A stretch of DNA of 7,699 nucleotides from positions 1 to 7,699 of the forward strand of contig JALWEC010000415.1 of NCBI GenBank assembly GCA_027036655.1, given 5' to 3'. Below, in pieces: positions 1 through 5,675 of the stretch. Each line of letters opens with the position of its first letter. The first letter of the stretch is position 1. Both the position numbers and the translations under genes were made by a program. The notes beneath the pieces are model-generated. The model was not told the DNA's origin. It searched no databases and was given only the letters and a program-made list of their open reading frames with translations. This DNA comes from Melioribacteraceae bacterium. Lineage in GTDB: Bacteria; Bacteroidota; Ignavibacteria; Ignavibacteriales; Melioribacteraceae.

Positions 1-281
1 TTATCTTCAAAGTCGATTGCAAGCATATCAAGAATTCGCCTGACTTTCGAGTTAGTAGCCACAAAAGTGATTTGATGATTTAACGCCTCGTAAATAAATC
101 TTTCGACCAAAACATTTTCAAGTACAATGTGTATAACGGTTCTGTCGCCGGTATCAACATACATTCTGTACTGCTGTTCCGTGACGGGAATTTCCCTTAA
201 AATTCTTAAAATCTTGTTTTTAACCAACTCGATTTTATCTATATCTTTAACTAATATTGTAAGGCGTTCCGGTTCAATCAT
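1..281 (-). CDS. Unrecognised protein, partial (C-terminus beyond the left edge)
   Basis: The reading frame opens with ATG at 281 and stays open for 93 codons to the window edge, so the protein is longer than seen here. It begins MIEPERLTILVKDID and is charged, without membrane segments or a signal peptide. The visible part alternates predicted strands and helices. A stretch near residues 71-91 (ITFVATNSKVRRILDMLAID) loosely recalls the last strand and helix of STAS (anti-sigma-factor antagonist) domains, but this is too weak for a call. Only 10 nt separate it from the stop codon of the GAF-PAS protein upstream, so the two are probably co-transcribed and may work together. The ribosome-binding site is poor (TTAGG about 10 nt upstream). 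The gene is probably real because of the spacing and the long open frame, but its function is unknown. Confidence 0.6.
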   Translation of the reverse strand, partial: MIEPERLTILVKDIDKIELVKNKILRILREIPVTEQQYRMYVDTGDRTVIHIVLENVLVERFIYEALNHQITFVATNSKVRRILDMLAIDFED

Positions 282-291
282 ATATAATAAC

Positions 292-2265
292 CTAAGAAAT
301 ATTTATCTTTATTTTTGTTTTCTCTCCCGGCTGCAGTACTACTTCAGTCCTCTCAGCGAGAGAAAATAATTGTGGAATATAAACATAATATTCCTTTAAC
401 GGGCTTGGCGGCGTGAAAATTTTTCCCAACAAATCTTCGCTCAAAATATCTTCTTCAATAGTAATTTCAATAATTCTGTTCCGCCGCGTTCCTTCCTTTA
501 CCGTAAAATTAATTTTGGGAAACTTTTTGTTTTTAATAAGCGATTCGATAATCAGCTTTAAAAGATTAAGTAAAACTTCTTTCTCGGTTTCAAGGATGAA
601 GTCTTCCGCGGTAATCTCGGTATTAAATTCCGCCCCGAAAACTTCAAGATATTTCGTCATTCTCGGGAAAAAACTCCGCCGGAGCATAAAATTCAATTCA
701 AATGTCGATTTATTATAATTTCCTTTATCGGAAAAAGCAAAATTTATTGACGTACATAAATCCAAAGTGATTTTTTCTTTAATCGCCTCTTCTTTAAACA
801 AATTTATTTTAGCAAGAATTTCTTCCGCTCCGGCAAGACTCTTCGACTCAGCTAAGAGCTGATTAATATTCTCAATCAGCTCAAAAAATTCGGTTTTCTT
901 TTCCGCTACCGTCTTTACGAATAAACTCTGAAAATTTTTGTACTTCTGTAAATCGGTTTTCAGCTTAATGATTTTCTGCTCGAACCCTACCTGTTTTGTA
1001 ATATCCCTCGAATATGATACAATTCTTCTATTGCCGTTCGGGAATTTTATTAACTGCTCCGAGAGTTCGTAAAAATATCTCTTTCCATCGGGAGTTAAGT
1101 GTTCAACCGTTTGAATATGAGGCTTGCCGTCTTGAAGAATACGAATATTTTCCTGAATCGTTCTCTTGTCGCCTCCGAGTACGCTAATATGTTTTCCGAT
1201 AAGAAAATCGGGATACTTGCCGAATCTATCGGTAAGTATCCGGTTTATTTCAAGAATAATTCCGTTCTCATCTTCGATAACGATTCCGTCCCTGGAAAGG
1301 TTCAGCAAACTGTCCTGTAAAATAAGCAAGTTGGAAAACTCTCTCTCCAGATTCTTAAGATCGGTAATATCAACAACAAGAATCTCAAAGAAAGTATTGG
1401 CAAAACTATCTGAAATATGATACCGTCCATAAATTTCGAGCCAACGTTTATTCCTGAATTTATCGATTGCAAGCATTTCTCTTTCGACGGAAAGCGCGGG
1501 ACTTTCTTTTAACTTTAGAAGAGCTTGGATAAAATTCCTTGAGCGTTCCAATCTTTTAACATAGGCTTGGTTTTTATCGCTAAAAAATTCCTTAGCATTT
1601 TCAAAACCCAAAATATTGGCAAACTTATCATTAACGGATAAAATTTTAAAATCATCCGAAATTTTAATAAAACCTATCGGGCTGTGCGCCACGTGGTCGT
1701 CGAAAAAAGTGTCGTCGAGTTCCAGTTTTTCCAAAACGGTCAATCCTGTGCCCACAATGTCCGAAGTATTTACAAAAAAATCCAAATCTTCATTATCCAA
1801 ACGAACTTCCGTACAGATAAACATAAAACCGAGTTTTTCACCGAAGCGATCTTTAATCGGGGAGGTTAAAGCGGTTTCCGGAAGGAACTCGGGCAGTTCC
1901 TTTCCCGATTTCTTAAACCAATTGGTAATTCTTTCTTTAGGCAGTAAAACCGGACGTTCAAAGGAATTAAGCAGCTGCGAAAACTCAATAATCTGGGCTT
2001 TAGAATAGCACTGACACGAGCCGCTTCCGGTAACAAGATCTTTCCCTTCAAAGTTGTAAATTTCGGGATACCCGAACTCATCTTCGGCAAGCGAAAAGAA
2101 AAGCATTCTGTATTTAAATTCGGAATATAAAACGTTAGTCGTTTCATAAAACAAACTTGCAACAGATGTAAAAAAAGGAGCTTTTTTACTAAACTCGATT
2201 AACTTTTTTGTTCTTGCTCCGTATTGCCGTCCTTTATTTTCTTCCATAAGACCTTTAATGTTCAT
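292..2265 (-). CDS. GAF-PAS-PAS sensor protein with a degenerate histidine-kinase-like C-terminus
   Basis: This is a probable cytoplasmic signal-sensing protein of 657 residues with no membrane segments. A GAF-like domain spans about residues 30-180 and includes a CQC pair at 84-86. One PAS domain covers about 185-308 (SPIGFIKISDDFKILSVND, ending VVDITDLKNLE). A second covers about 312-428 (DGIVIEDENGIILEINR, ending SYSRDITKQ). A helical, probably coiled-coil linker runs about 425-500. The rest (about 520-657) has the layout of a kinase ATPase domain but lacks its key residues. No histidine occurs after residue 389, so there is no H-box. The N-box Asn is replaced (VLLNLLKLIIES), and the glycine motif is absent between IEITIEED and LLGKIF. 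It is therefore probably a pseudokinase or scaffold. It follows the protease gene by 47 nt. The start is uncertain: ATG 2265 lacks a ribosome-binding site, while ATG 2247 (residue 7) has AAAGG 4 nt upstream. Confidence 0.85.
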   Translation of the reverse strand: MNIKGLMEENKGRQYGARTKKLIEFSKKAPFFTSVASLFYETTNVLYSEFKYRMLFFSLAEDEFGYPEIYNFEGKDLVTGSGSCQCYSKAQIIEFSQLLNSFERPVLLPKERITNWFKKSGKELPEFLPETALTSPIKDRFGEKLGFMFICTEVRLDNEDLDFFVNTSDIVGTGLTVLEKLELDDTFFDDHVAHSPIGFIKISDDFKILSVNDKFANILGFENAKEFFSDKNQAYVKRLERSRNFIQALLKLKESPALSVEREMLAIDKFRNKRWLEIYGRYHISDSFANTFFEILVVDITDLKNLEREFSNLLILQDSLLNLSRDGIVIEDENGIILEINRILTDRFGKYPDFLIGKHISVLGGDKRTIQENIRILQDGKPHIQTVEHLTPDGKRYFYELSEQLIKFPNGNRRIVSYSRDITKQVGFEQKIIKLKTDLQKYKNFQSLFVKTVAEKKTEFFELIENINQLLAESKSLAGAEEILAKINLFKEEAIKEKITLDLCTSINFAFSDKGNYNKSTFELNFMLRRSFFPRMTKYLEVFGAEFNTEITAEDFILETEKEVLLNLLKLIIESLIKNKKFPKINFTVKEGTRRNRIIEITIEEDILSEDLLGKIFTPPSPLKEYYVYIPQLFSLAERTEVVLQPGEKTKIKINIS

Positions 2266-2312
2266 TCAGATAATTATTATCGAAAAAAAATCGGAAAAAT
2301 AAAGTAAGACGC

Positions 2313-3446
2313 TCATCTTTTCGCGTGCGTATTCATTTGTGATAAATATGAGACTAAAGATTTACGCGAAAGTACGCCGATTAACTTTCCATTTTCAAAA
2401 ACAGGAAGCTGATTAAAACTGTTCTCATCCATAATTTTCAGTGCGTCAGCCAGCGGCGTATCGGGAGTTGTCTTTATCGTATCGGAAATAGGTATAATAA
2501 TATCGCTGATTTTAACGTTTTCCCATTCCGTCTTTGGGACGCTCAGCAAATCCTGTAAAGTAAAAACTCCGGTGATTTCTCCGTTATTCTCCGCGAAGAA
2601 AAAACTTCTGTTTCTGTAAAAATCATTCCCGTCAAAAAATTCCAATATCGTAATGTCGTCCGGAACAAGCATATAATTGCGGGAATATGCGTCGGCAACT
2701 TTGTGCCCCGAAAGAAGTTTCTTAAGCTCCTGCTGCTGAAGCTGCGCGAAGGCGGCGCTTTCCAAAAACCAGCCGATTAATGCTACCCAAATTCCATCGG
2801 TTACGAATCCCGCCATCATCTCCATCAGACCGATAAAAATAAGCGAGAAACCGATAAAACGTCCCGCCGTTGCCGACCAGTGAGTCGCTTTTTTATAATC
2901 TTTTGTAATTCCCCAAACAATAGCTCTGAAGATTCTTCCGCCGTCGAGAGGAAATCCCGGAAGCAAGTTAAACACTCCGAGAATAATATTAATCCATCCG
3001 AGATAATGAGCGAAAGCGTAAATCATCCCTTTATCGTTAAAAGCGGTTGCCGCATAGTAAAAAATTCCACCGAGAAGCAGTGAAACTACCGGTCCGGCAA
3101 TTGAAATTAAAAATTCCTCTTTCGGGTTTTTCGGTTCAACCGCAATCTCGGAAACGCCACCGAAGATGAAAAGCTTTATTCCTTTAACTTCATAATTATA
3201 TTTTTTTGCGACAATTGAATGCCCGTATTCGTGAAGAACAACGCTTAAGAAAAAGAAAACGGAAGTTACGATACTTACGCCCCAATATTGGATTTGAGTC
3301 CAGCCTTTATATTCCTTTGGGAAATAGCCGACCGCTAAAATCCACGCGAGAACAATTACAATCAGGAACCAAGAGAAATCAAATGTAACAGGTATTCCGA
3401 AAAAACTTCCTACTCTAATCTGGTTTTTTTTTAATGACGACTCCAC
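2313..3446 (-). CDS. Site-2 protease-family (M50) zinc metallopeptidase with two CBS domains
   Basis: This is a membrane-embedded zinc protease of 377 residues, of the family that cleaves substrates within the membrane in regulated intramembrane proteolysis. Zinc-binding HEYGH lies at residues 72-76 and the third-ligand motif NLLPGFPLDGGR at 160-171 (Asp168). Hydrophobic segments fall near residues 22-41, 53-71, 111-134, 141-160, 196-213 and 217-232. After the membrane part come two CBS domains at about 248-305 (the first weakly conserved) and 313-370 (ISDIIIPISDTIKTTPDTPLADALKIM). These normally bind adenine nucleotides and control the enzyme. The start is GTG at 3446, supported by AGGA at 3456-3459 with a 9-nt spacer. 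No anti-sigma-factor substrate is visible nearby. The GAF-PAS protein encoded downstream is a possible signalling partner, which is inference from gene order only. The cleavage target is unknown. Confidence 0.93.
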   Translation of the reverse strand: MESSLKKNQIRVGSFFGIPVTFDFSWFLIVIVLAWILAVGYFPKEYKGWTQIQYWGVSIVTSVFFFLSVVLHEYGHSIVAKKYNYEVKGIKLFIFGGVSEIAVEPKNPKEEFLISIAGPVVSLLLGGIFYYAATAFNDKGMIYAFAHYLGWINIILGVFNLLPGFPLDGGRIFRAIVWGITKDYKKATHWSATAGRFIGFSLIFIGLMEMMAGFVTDGIWVALIGWFLESAAFAQLQQQELKKLLSGHKVADAYSRNYMLVPDDITILEFFDGNDFYRNRSFFFAENNGEITGVFTLQDLLSVPKTEWENVKISDIIIPISDTIKTTPDTPLADALKIMDENSFNQLPVFENGKLIGVLSRKSLVSYLSQMNTHAKR

Positions 3447-3544
3447 TCTACGCAGTCCTTTTTCTTATTTAATAATGATGTTTAAGGTAAGAAATATATG
3501 TGATTTTTCAAATTGATGATTTAACGAAACACGATTTGAGAAAC

Positions 3545-3569
3545 AAAAAAGGCTGCTTTCGAAGCAGCC
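3545..3569 (-). terminator. Intrinsic terminator of rpsU
   Basis: A perfect 8-bp stem (GGCTGCTT at 3551-3558, AAGCAGCC at 3562-3569) has a 3-nt loop. Read on the minus strand it is followed by six Ts (3550-3545). It starts 11 nt past the rpsU stop codon. On the plus strand CC and TTTT follow the stem, so weak bidirectional action is possible. It separates rpsU from the protease gene, which must then have its own promoter or rely on read-through. Confidence 0.9.
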
Positions 3570-3580
3570 CTTTTACGAAA

Positions 3581-3775
3581 TTACTTTCTGTAACGGTTTT
3601 CTTTAGCGATTCTTCTTGCAGCCTTGATTCTCGTCATACGTTTTTCTACGGAAGGCTTTGTGTAGAAAGTTCTTTTCTTGTACTCTTTGAGTACGCCGGA
3701 CCTTTCATACTTCTTTTTGAATCGCTTGAGAGCTCTGTCAATATTCTCGTTTTCTTGAACGATGATACCAACCAA
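3581..3775 (-). CDS. rpsU: 30S ribosomal protein bS21
   Basis: This is a small-subunit ribosomal protein of 64 residues, a typical length for bS21. It sits on the platform of the 30S subunit and aids initiation on mRNA. The family signature is clear: a [26 protein letters not shown] start, then a very basic tail ([17 protein letters not shown]) in helical form. The start is TTG at 3775. It is supported by AGGTGA at 3781-3786 with a 5-nt spacer, and the resulting N-terminus (fMet-VGIIV) is what the family normally shows. No ATG gives the full domain. The gene has its own Bacteroidota-type promoter and its own terminator, and its leader is only about 35 nt long. It is transcribed divergently from the DUF59-permease operon. 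Confidence 0.96.
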   Translation of the reverse strand: MVGIIVQENENIDRALKRFKKKYERSGVLKEYKKRTFYTKPSVEKRMTRIKAARRIAKENRYRK

Positions 3776-3780
3776 CTAAC

Positions 3781-3786
3781 TCACCT
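3781..3786 (-). promoter_or_regulatory. Ribosome-binding site deciding the TTG start of rpsU
   Basis: On the minus strand this reads AGGTGA, followed by a 5-nt spacer and TTG at 3775. It is a good Shine-Dalgarno sequence and the main reason to accept the non-ATG start. Confidence 0.75.
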
Positions 3787-3816
3787 ACTTTCTTTTTTTT
3801 AATTAAAAAACGAGCA

Positions 3817-3848
3817 CAAAGTTAATTTTTCTTCTCTTTAAATGCAAA
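3817..3848 (-). promoter_or_regulatory. Bacteroidota-type promoter of rpsU
   Basis: On the minus strand, TTTG (3848-3845) is followed by a 20-nt spacer and TAACTTTG (3824-3817). Both boxes match exactly the -33 TTTG and -7 TAnnTTTG consensus known for the primary sigma factor of Bacteroidota. Transcription should start near 3810, giving a leader of about 35 nt before the TTG start. There is no good E. coli-type TTGACA/TATAAT pair here. Confidence 0.8.
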
Positions 3849-3877
3849 CGGCTATTCATTTCCATTTTATTATTCAT

Positions 3878-3885
3878 TAATTTTG
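3878..3885 (+). promoter_or_regulatory. Possible -7 box of the DUF59-permease operon
   Basis: TAATTTTG matches the Bacteroidota -7 consensus TAnnTTTG exactly and lies 34 nt before the ATG at 3919. No TTTG or TTG is found at the expected upstream distance, so only half of the promoter is supported. If real, it is divergent to the rpsU promoter, with the two -7 boxes about 53 nt apart. Confidence 0.4.
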
Positions 3886-3918
3886 AAACATAATAAAAAT
3901 TAATTAAAGGATTTACTG

Positions 3919-4224
3919 ATGAGCGTTACTCAACAAGAAATTGAAAATATTATGAATAGCGTTGAGCATCCCGAAATTGCCAATACGCTTGACGAACTGG
4001 GAATGCTCCGCGACATTAAATTAGACGCGGAAACGGGAGCCGTTTCATTTACGTTGGTTCTTCCCATGCTGAACATTCCCGTTGAAATAAGAGATATGAT
4101 TCTAAACTCGCTTGGCGTTGCCCTAAAAGGAAAAGCAACCAAAATGAGCGTGGAACTCGCCGAGATGACCGAAGAAGAAAGGACGAAATTTTTCTCACTT
4201 TCACAAGCAAATTGGAAGTTATAA
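3919..4224 (+). CDS. MIP18/DUF59-family protein lacking cysteine
   Basis: This 101-residue soluble protein resembles the MIP18 (DUF59, SufT/PaaD-like) domain, which helps assemble or deliver iron-sulfur clusters and also forms the N-terminus of many Mrp/ApbC proteins. The family pattern is visible: a leading helix, HPEIANTLDELGMLRDIKLD at residues 17-36 (usually DPE...LGLV..I), the strand VSFTLVLP, and a C-terminal VELAEMT strand. The conserved TxxxCP segment is replaced by LPMLNIP, and the whole protein has no cysteine, so a cluster-carrying role through that residue is ruled out. The start is ATG 3919, with AAAGGA at 3906-3911 and a 7-nt spacer. It is first in an apparent operon with two permease genes, the next ATG being 4 nt after its stop. 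This suggests a role in transport or its regulation, which is inference. Confidence 0.78.
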   Translation: MSVTQQEIENIMNSVEHPEIANTLDELGMLRDIKLDAETGAVSFTLVLPMLNIPVEIRDMILNSLGVALKGKATKMSVELAEMTEEERTKFFSLSQANWKL

Positions 4225-4228
4225 TTTA

Positions 4229-4660
4229 ATGTCCGATTCAGAGAATAAATCAATTAAAGCGCTGAAAAAAACTTGGCGACAATTTTCTTCTGCTCTTTAT
4301 ATTATATTCATAATTTTTTCCGTCGTGGCTCTGTTGCAAAACTTAATCCCTCACAATTTTTATTCGTCTCTCTTTATTAACAATCCGGTTGTCGATTCAT
4401 TTACCGGAGCTTTACTCGGAAGTATTTCATTCGGGAATCCGATTGGAAGTTATTTAATCGGGGGAGAGCTGGTAAAGGAGGGAATCAGCATCGTAGCGAT
4501 TACCGCCTTTCTGCTGGCGTGGGTAACGGTCGGGATTATACAGCTTCCTGTTGAAATTCATTATTTCGGTAAAAAGTTTGCTTTTGTCCGGAATACGGTT
4601 TCATTTTTTGCGTCCATTGTATTGGCAATATTAATAAACTTAATTATTCATCTGTGGTAG
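4229..4660 (+). CDS. Half-size permease, ArsP/YraQ (DUF318) type, subunit 1
   Basis: This is an inner-membrane protein of 143 residues with four likely membrane segments (about residues 19-40, 55-78, 85-106 and 120-142). The pattern GALLGSISFGNPIGSY (59-74), then AFLLAWVTVGIIQLP (93-107) and FGKKFAFVRN (113-122), is that of the PF03773 predicted-permease family. Full-length members have about 300-350 residues and two such repeats; this gene encodes only one. The second half is the next gene, so the pair probably forms one transporter. The substrate is unknown: some relatives export organoarsenicals, but no arsenic genes are near. The start ATG 4229 has GGAAG at 4214-4218, 10 nt upstream. Its stop overlaps the next start by 7 nt, a layout typical of coupled translation. 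Confidence 0.82.
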   Translation: MSDSENKSIKALKKTWRQFSSALYIIFIIFSVVALLQNLIPHNFYSSLFINNPVVDSFTGALLGSISFGNPIGSYLIGGELVKEGISIVAITAFLLAWVTVGIIQLPVEIHYFGKKFAFVRNTVSFFASIVLAILINLIIHLW

Positions 4661-5244
4661 ATAATAATAATATATCGTCCGAGCGGAATAAAAAACGGGG
4701 GAAAGGAAAGGTTTCTACGCTTCTTTCTCTGTTGATGATTTTTGTTTATGCCGTAATTTATTTCGCCGACAACAAGCTTTTTATTGAATCGGCAAATACG
4801 CTTTGGAAGATGATTCTACAGTTTGCTCCATACTTATTTTTAATTTTTCTTCTTATGTTTCTTTCAGAGCTGCTGATAACGCCGGAAAAAGCTAAAAAAA
4901 TATTCGGCAACAAATCGGGAATAAAAGCTTTGGCGGTTACTTCCGTGGTGGGAATACTTTCGGTTGGCCCGGTTTATGTTTGGTTTCCACTGTTGCACGA
5001 CTTAAAACGACATGGAATAACAAACAAGTTAATAACCGTTTTTATGTACAACCGCGCAGTAAAACTTCAAATTTTTCCTGTAATGGTATTTTATTTCGGG
5101 CTAAAGTTTACAATCGTTTTCACAATAATGCTGATAATTTTTTCATTTTTTGTTGGAGAAATTGTAGGAAGATTAACTCCGGAAGAAATCAAAGGTGCAA
5201 AACCTGGACAAGCCAGTACTAATACGAAAGAAAATAATTTCTGA
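4654..5244 (+). CDS. Half-size permease, ArsP/YraQ (DUF318) type, subunit 2
   Basis: This 196-residue membrane protein has a basic N-terminus (RNKKRGKGK, 11-19). About five hydrophobic segments follow, near residues 20-38, 50-74, 91-113, 126-149 and 151-171, then a polar tail. The region KIFGNKSGIKALAVTSVVGILSVGPVYVWFPLLHDLKRHGITNK (82-125) fits the family's order of a glycine-rich helix, an inward-facing proline loop and an 'LkrhG' turn. Where many relatives have a cysteine in this helix, serine/valine is found. It starts at GTG 4654 inside the end of the previous gene (GTGGTAG), with no clear ribosome-binding site, so translation probably depends on ribosomes finishing the upstream gene. 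Both reading frames have sensible ends, so this is a natural two-gene design rather than a frameshift. It is followed by a long gene-free region. Confidence 0.78.
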   Translation: MVDNNNISSERNKKRGKGKVSTLLSLLMIFVYAVIYFADNKLFIESANTLWKMILQFAPYLFLIFLLMFLSELLITPEKAKKIFGNKSGIKALAVTSVVGILSVGPVYVWFPLLHDLKRHGITNKLITVFMYNRAVKLQIFPVMVFYFGLKFTIVFTIMLIIFSFFVGEIVGRLTPEEIKGAKPGQASTNTKENNF

Positions 5245-5376
5245 AAACATTACCAACTAAGGTCTTTAGAGTATTTGAGGAAATATTCTGCCCAAAAAAA
5301 CATGAATTTTACTGATAATCAACTAATGACAAAAACCATAGAGAAGATAATACTGCAAACTTGATTTTGATAGAAT

Positions 5377-5431
5377 AGAAAAGAGTGTTTCCGTTAATTC
5401 AACTGCTTCGCAGTTGGCATTTCTCTTTTCT
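5377..5431. repeat. Two-level stem: 9-bp outer arm around hairpin copy 1
   Basis: The outer arms AGAAAAGAG (5377-5385) and CTCTTTTCT (5423-5431) are exact complements. Inside lies CAACTGC-TTC-GCAGTTG at 5400-5416, a perfect 7-bp stem with a 3-nt loop. Its core AACTGCTTCGCAGTT recurs at 5472-5486 and, inverted with one extra base, at 5634-5651. A T-rich stretch follows, so it could act as a weak terminator for the permease operon, but it lies about 155 nt past the stop codon. Confidence 0.6.
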
Positions 5432-5439
5432 TTCATGAA

Positions 5440-5458
5440 CCCCGAATTAAATTCGGGG
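5440..5458. repeat. 19-bp perfect palindrome (CCCCGAATT/AATTCGGGG)
   Basis: CCCCGAATTAAATTCGGGG is symmetrical about a single central A. It could form a GC-clamped hairpin or bind a dimeric protein. Its sequence is unrelated to the AACTGC hairpins on either side. Confidence 0.65.
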
Positions 5459-5470
5459 CTATTATAAATT

Positions 5471-5487
5471 TAACTGCTTCGCAGTTA
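5471..5487. repeat. Hairpin copy 2 (TAACTGC-TTC-GCAGTTA)
   Basis: A perfect 7-bp stem with a TTC loop. It shares the 15-nt core AACTGCTTCGCAGTT with copy 1 at 5401-5415. The outermost pair differs (T-A instead of C-G) yet stays complementary, a compensatory change consistent with selection on structure. Confidence 0.65.
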
Positions 5488-5515
5488 GATTGTTAAAATA
5501 TTGATTTTCCAACTT

Positions 5516-5531
5516 CGGTTTTTGTAAACCG
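5516..5531. repeat. Short hairpin CGGTTT/AAACCG
   Basis: A 6-bp perfect stem with a TTGT loop. Alone it is short enough to be chance, but it falls inside the hairpin cluster. Confidence 0.4.
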
Positions 5532-5563
5532 TATGATTCCAAAATTCAAATATTGCAAGCCAA

Positions 5564-5578
5564 AAGTGCGAAGCACTT
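5564..5578. repeat. Hairpin AAGTGC-GAA-GCACTT
   Basis: A perfect 6-bp stem with a GAA loop. This equals the TTC-loop design of copies 1 and 2 read from the other strand, with a different stem sequence. Confidence 0.5.
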
Positions 5579-5591
5579 AAATTTACAATAA

Positions 5592-5609
5592 CTATGGGTG
5601 AACCCATAG
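5592..5609. repeat. Hairpin CTATGGGT/ACCCATAG
   Basis: A perfect 8-bp stem with two unpaired bases at the centre. Its right arm begins the copy of the 17-18-nt direct repeat that is also found at 5336-5353. Confidence 0.55.
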
Positions 5610-5633
5610 AAAAGAAATACCCTCAAATTACAA

Positions 5634-5651
5634 GAACTGCGAATGCAGTTC
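5634..5651. repeat. Hairpin copy 3, inverted (GAACTGC-GAAT-GCAGTTC)
   Basis: A perfect 7-bp stem with a GAAT loop. On the minus strand it reads AACTGCATTCGCAGTT at its core, i.e. copies 1 and 2 with one inserted A. The outer pair again differs but is complementary (G-C). Confidence 0.6.
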
Positions 5652-5675
5652 AATTTACTTTTTTAACCCAAAATT

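Noticed and set aside
413..2008. Several 60-130-codon plus-strand frames opposite the GAF-PAS gene
   Set aside because: They are low-complexity Ser/Ile/Phe-rich translations of an AT-rich coding strand, without ribosome-binding sites or domains.
3491..3498. TATATTTC (minus strand) as a -7 box for the site-2 protease gene
   Set aside because: It has one mismatch to TAnnTTTG, and no TTTG lies at the right distance: the nearest is only 10 nt away. The gene must have a promoter after the rpsU terminator, but I cannot place it.
3500..3802. 100-codon plus-strand frame opposite rpsU
   Set aside because: It is antisense to a certain ribosomal protein gene and to its terminator, and the translation resembles no family.
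3930..4253. 107-codon minus-strand frame opposite the DUF59-like gene
   Set aside because: The plus-strand frame has a good ribosome-binding site, family resemblance and operon context. The antisense frame is serine-rich shadow sequence.
4229..5244. Permease pair as one gene broken by a frameshift
   Set aside because: Each half has its own natural ends: the first finishes after a full fourth helix, and the second begins with a basic hydrophilic stretch typical of a free N-terminus. A designed split is more likely than damage.
5400..5651. Repeated hairpins as a CRISPR array
   Set aside because: Copies are only 15-18 nt, are unevenly spaced, occur in both orientations, and no cas gene is present.
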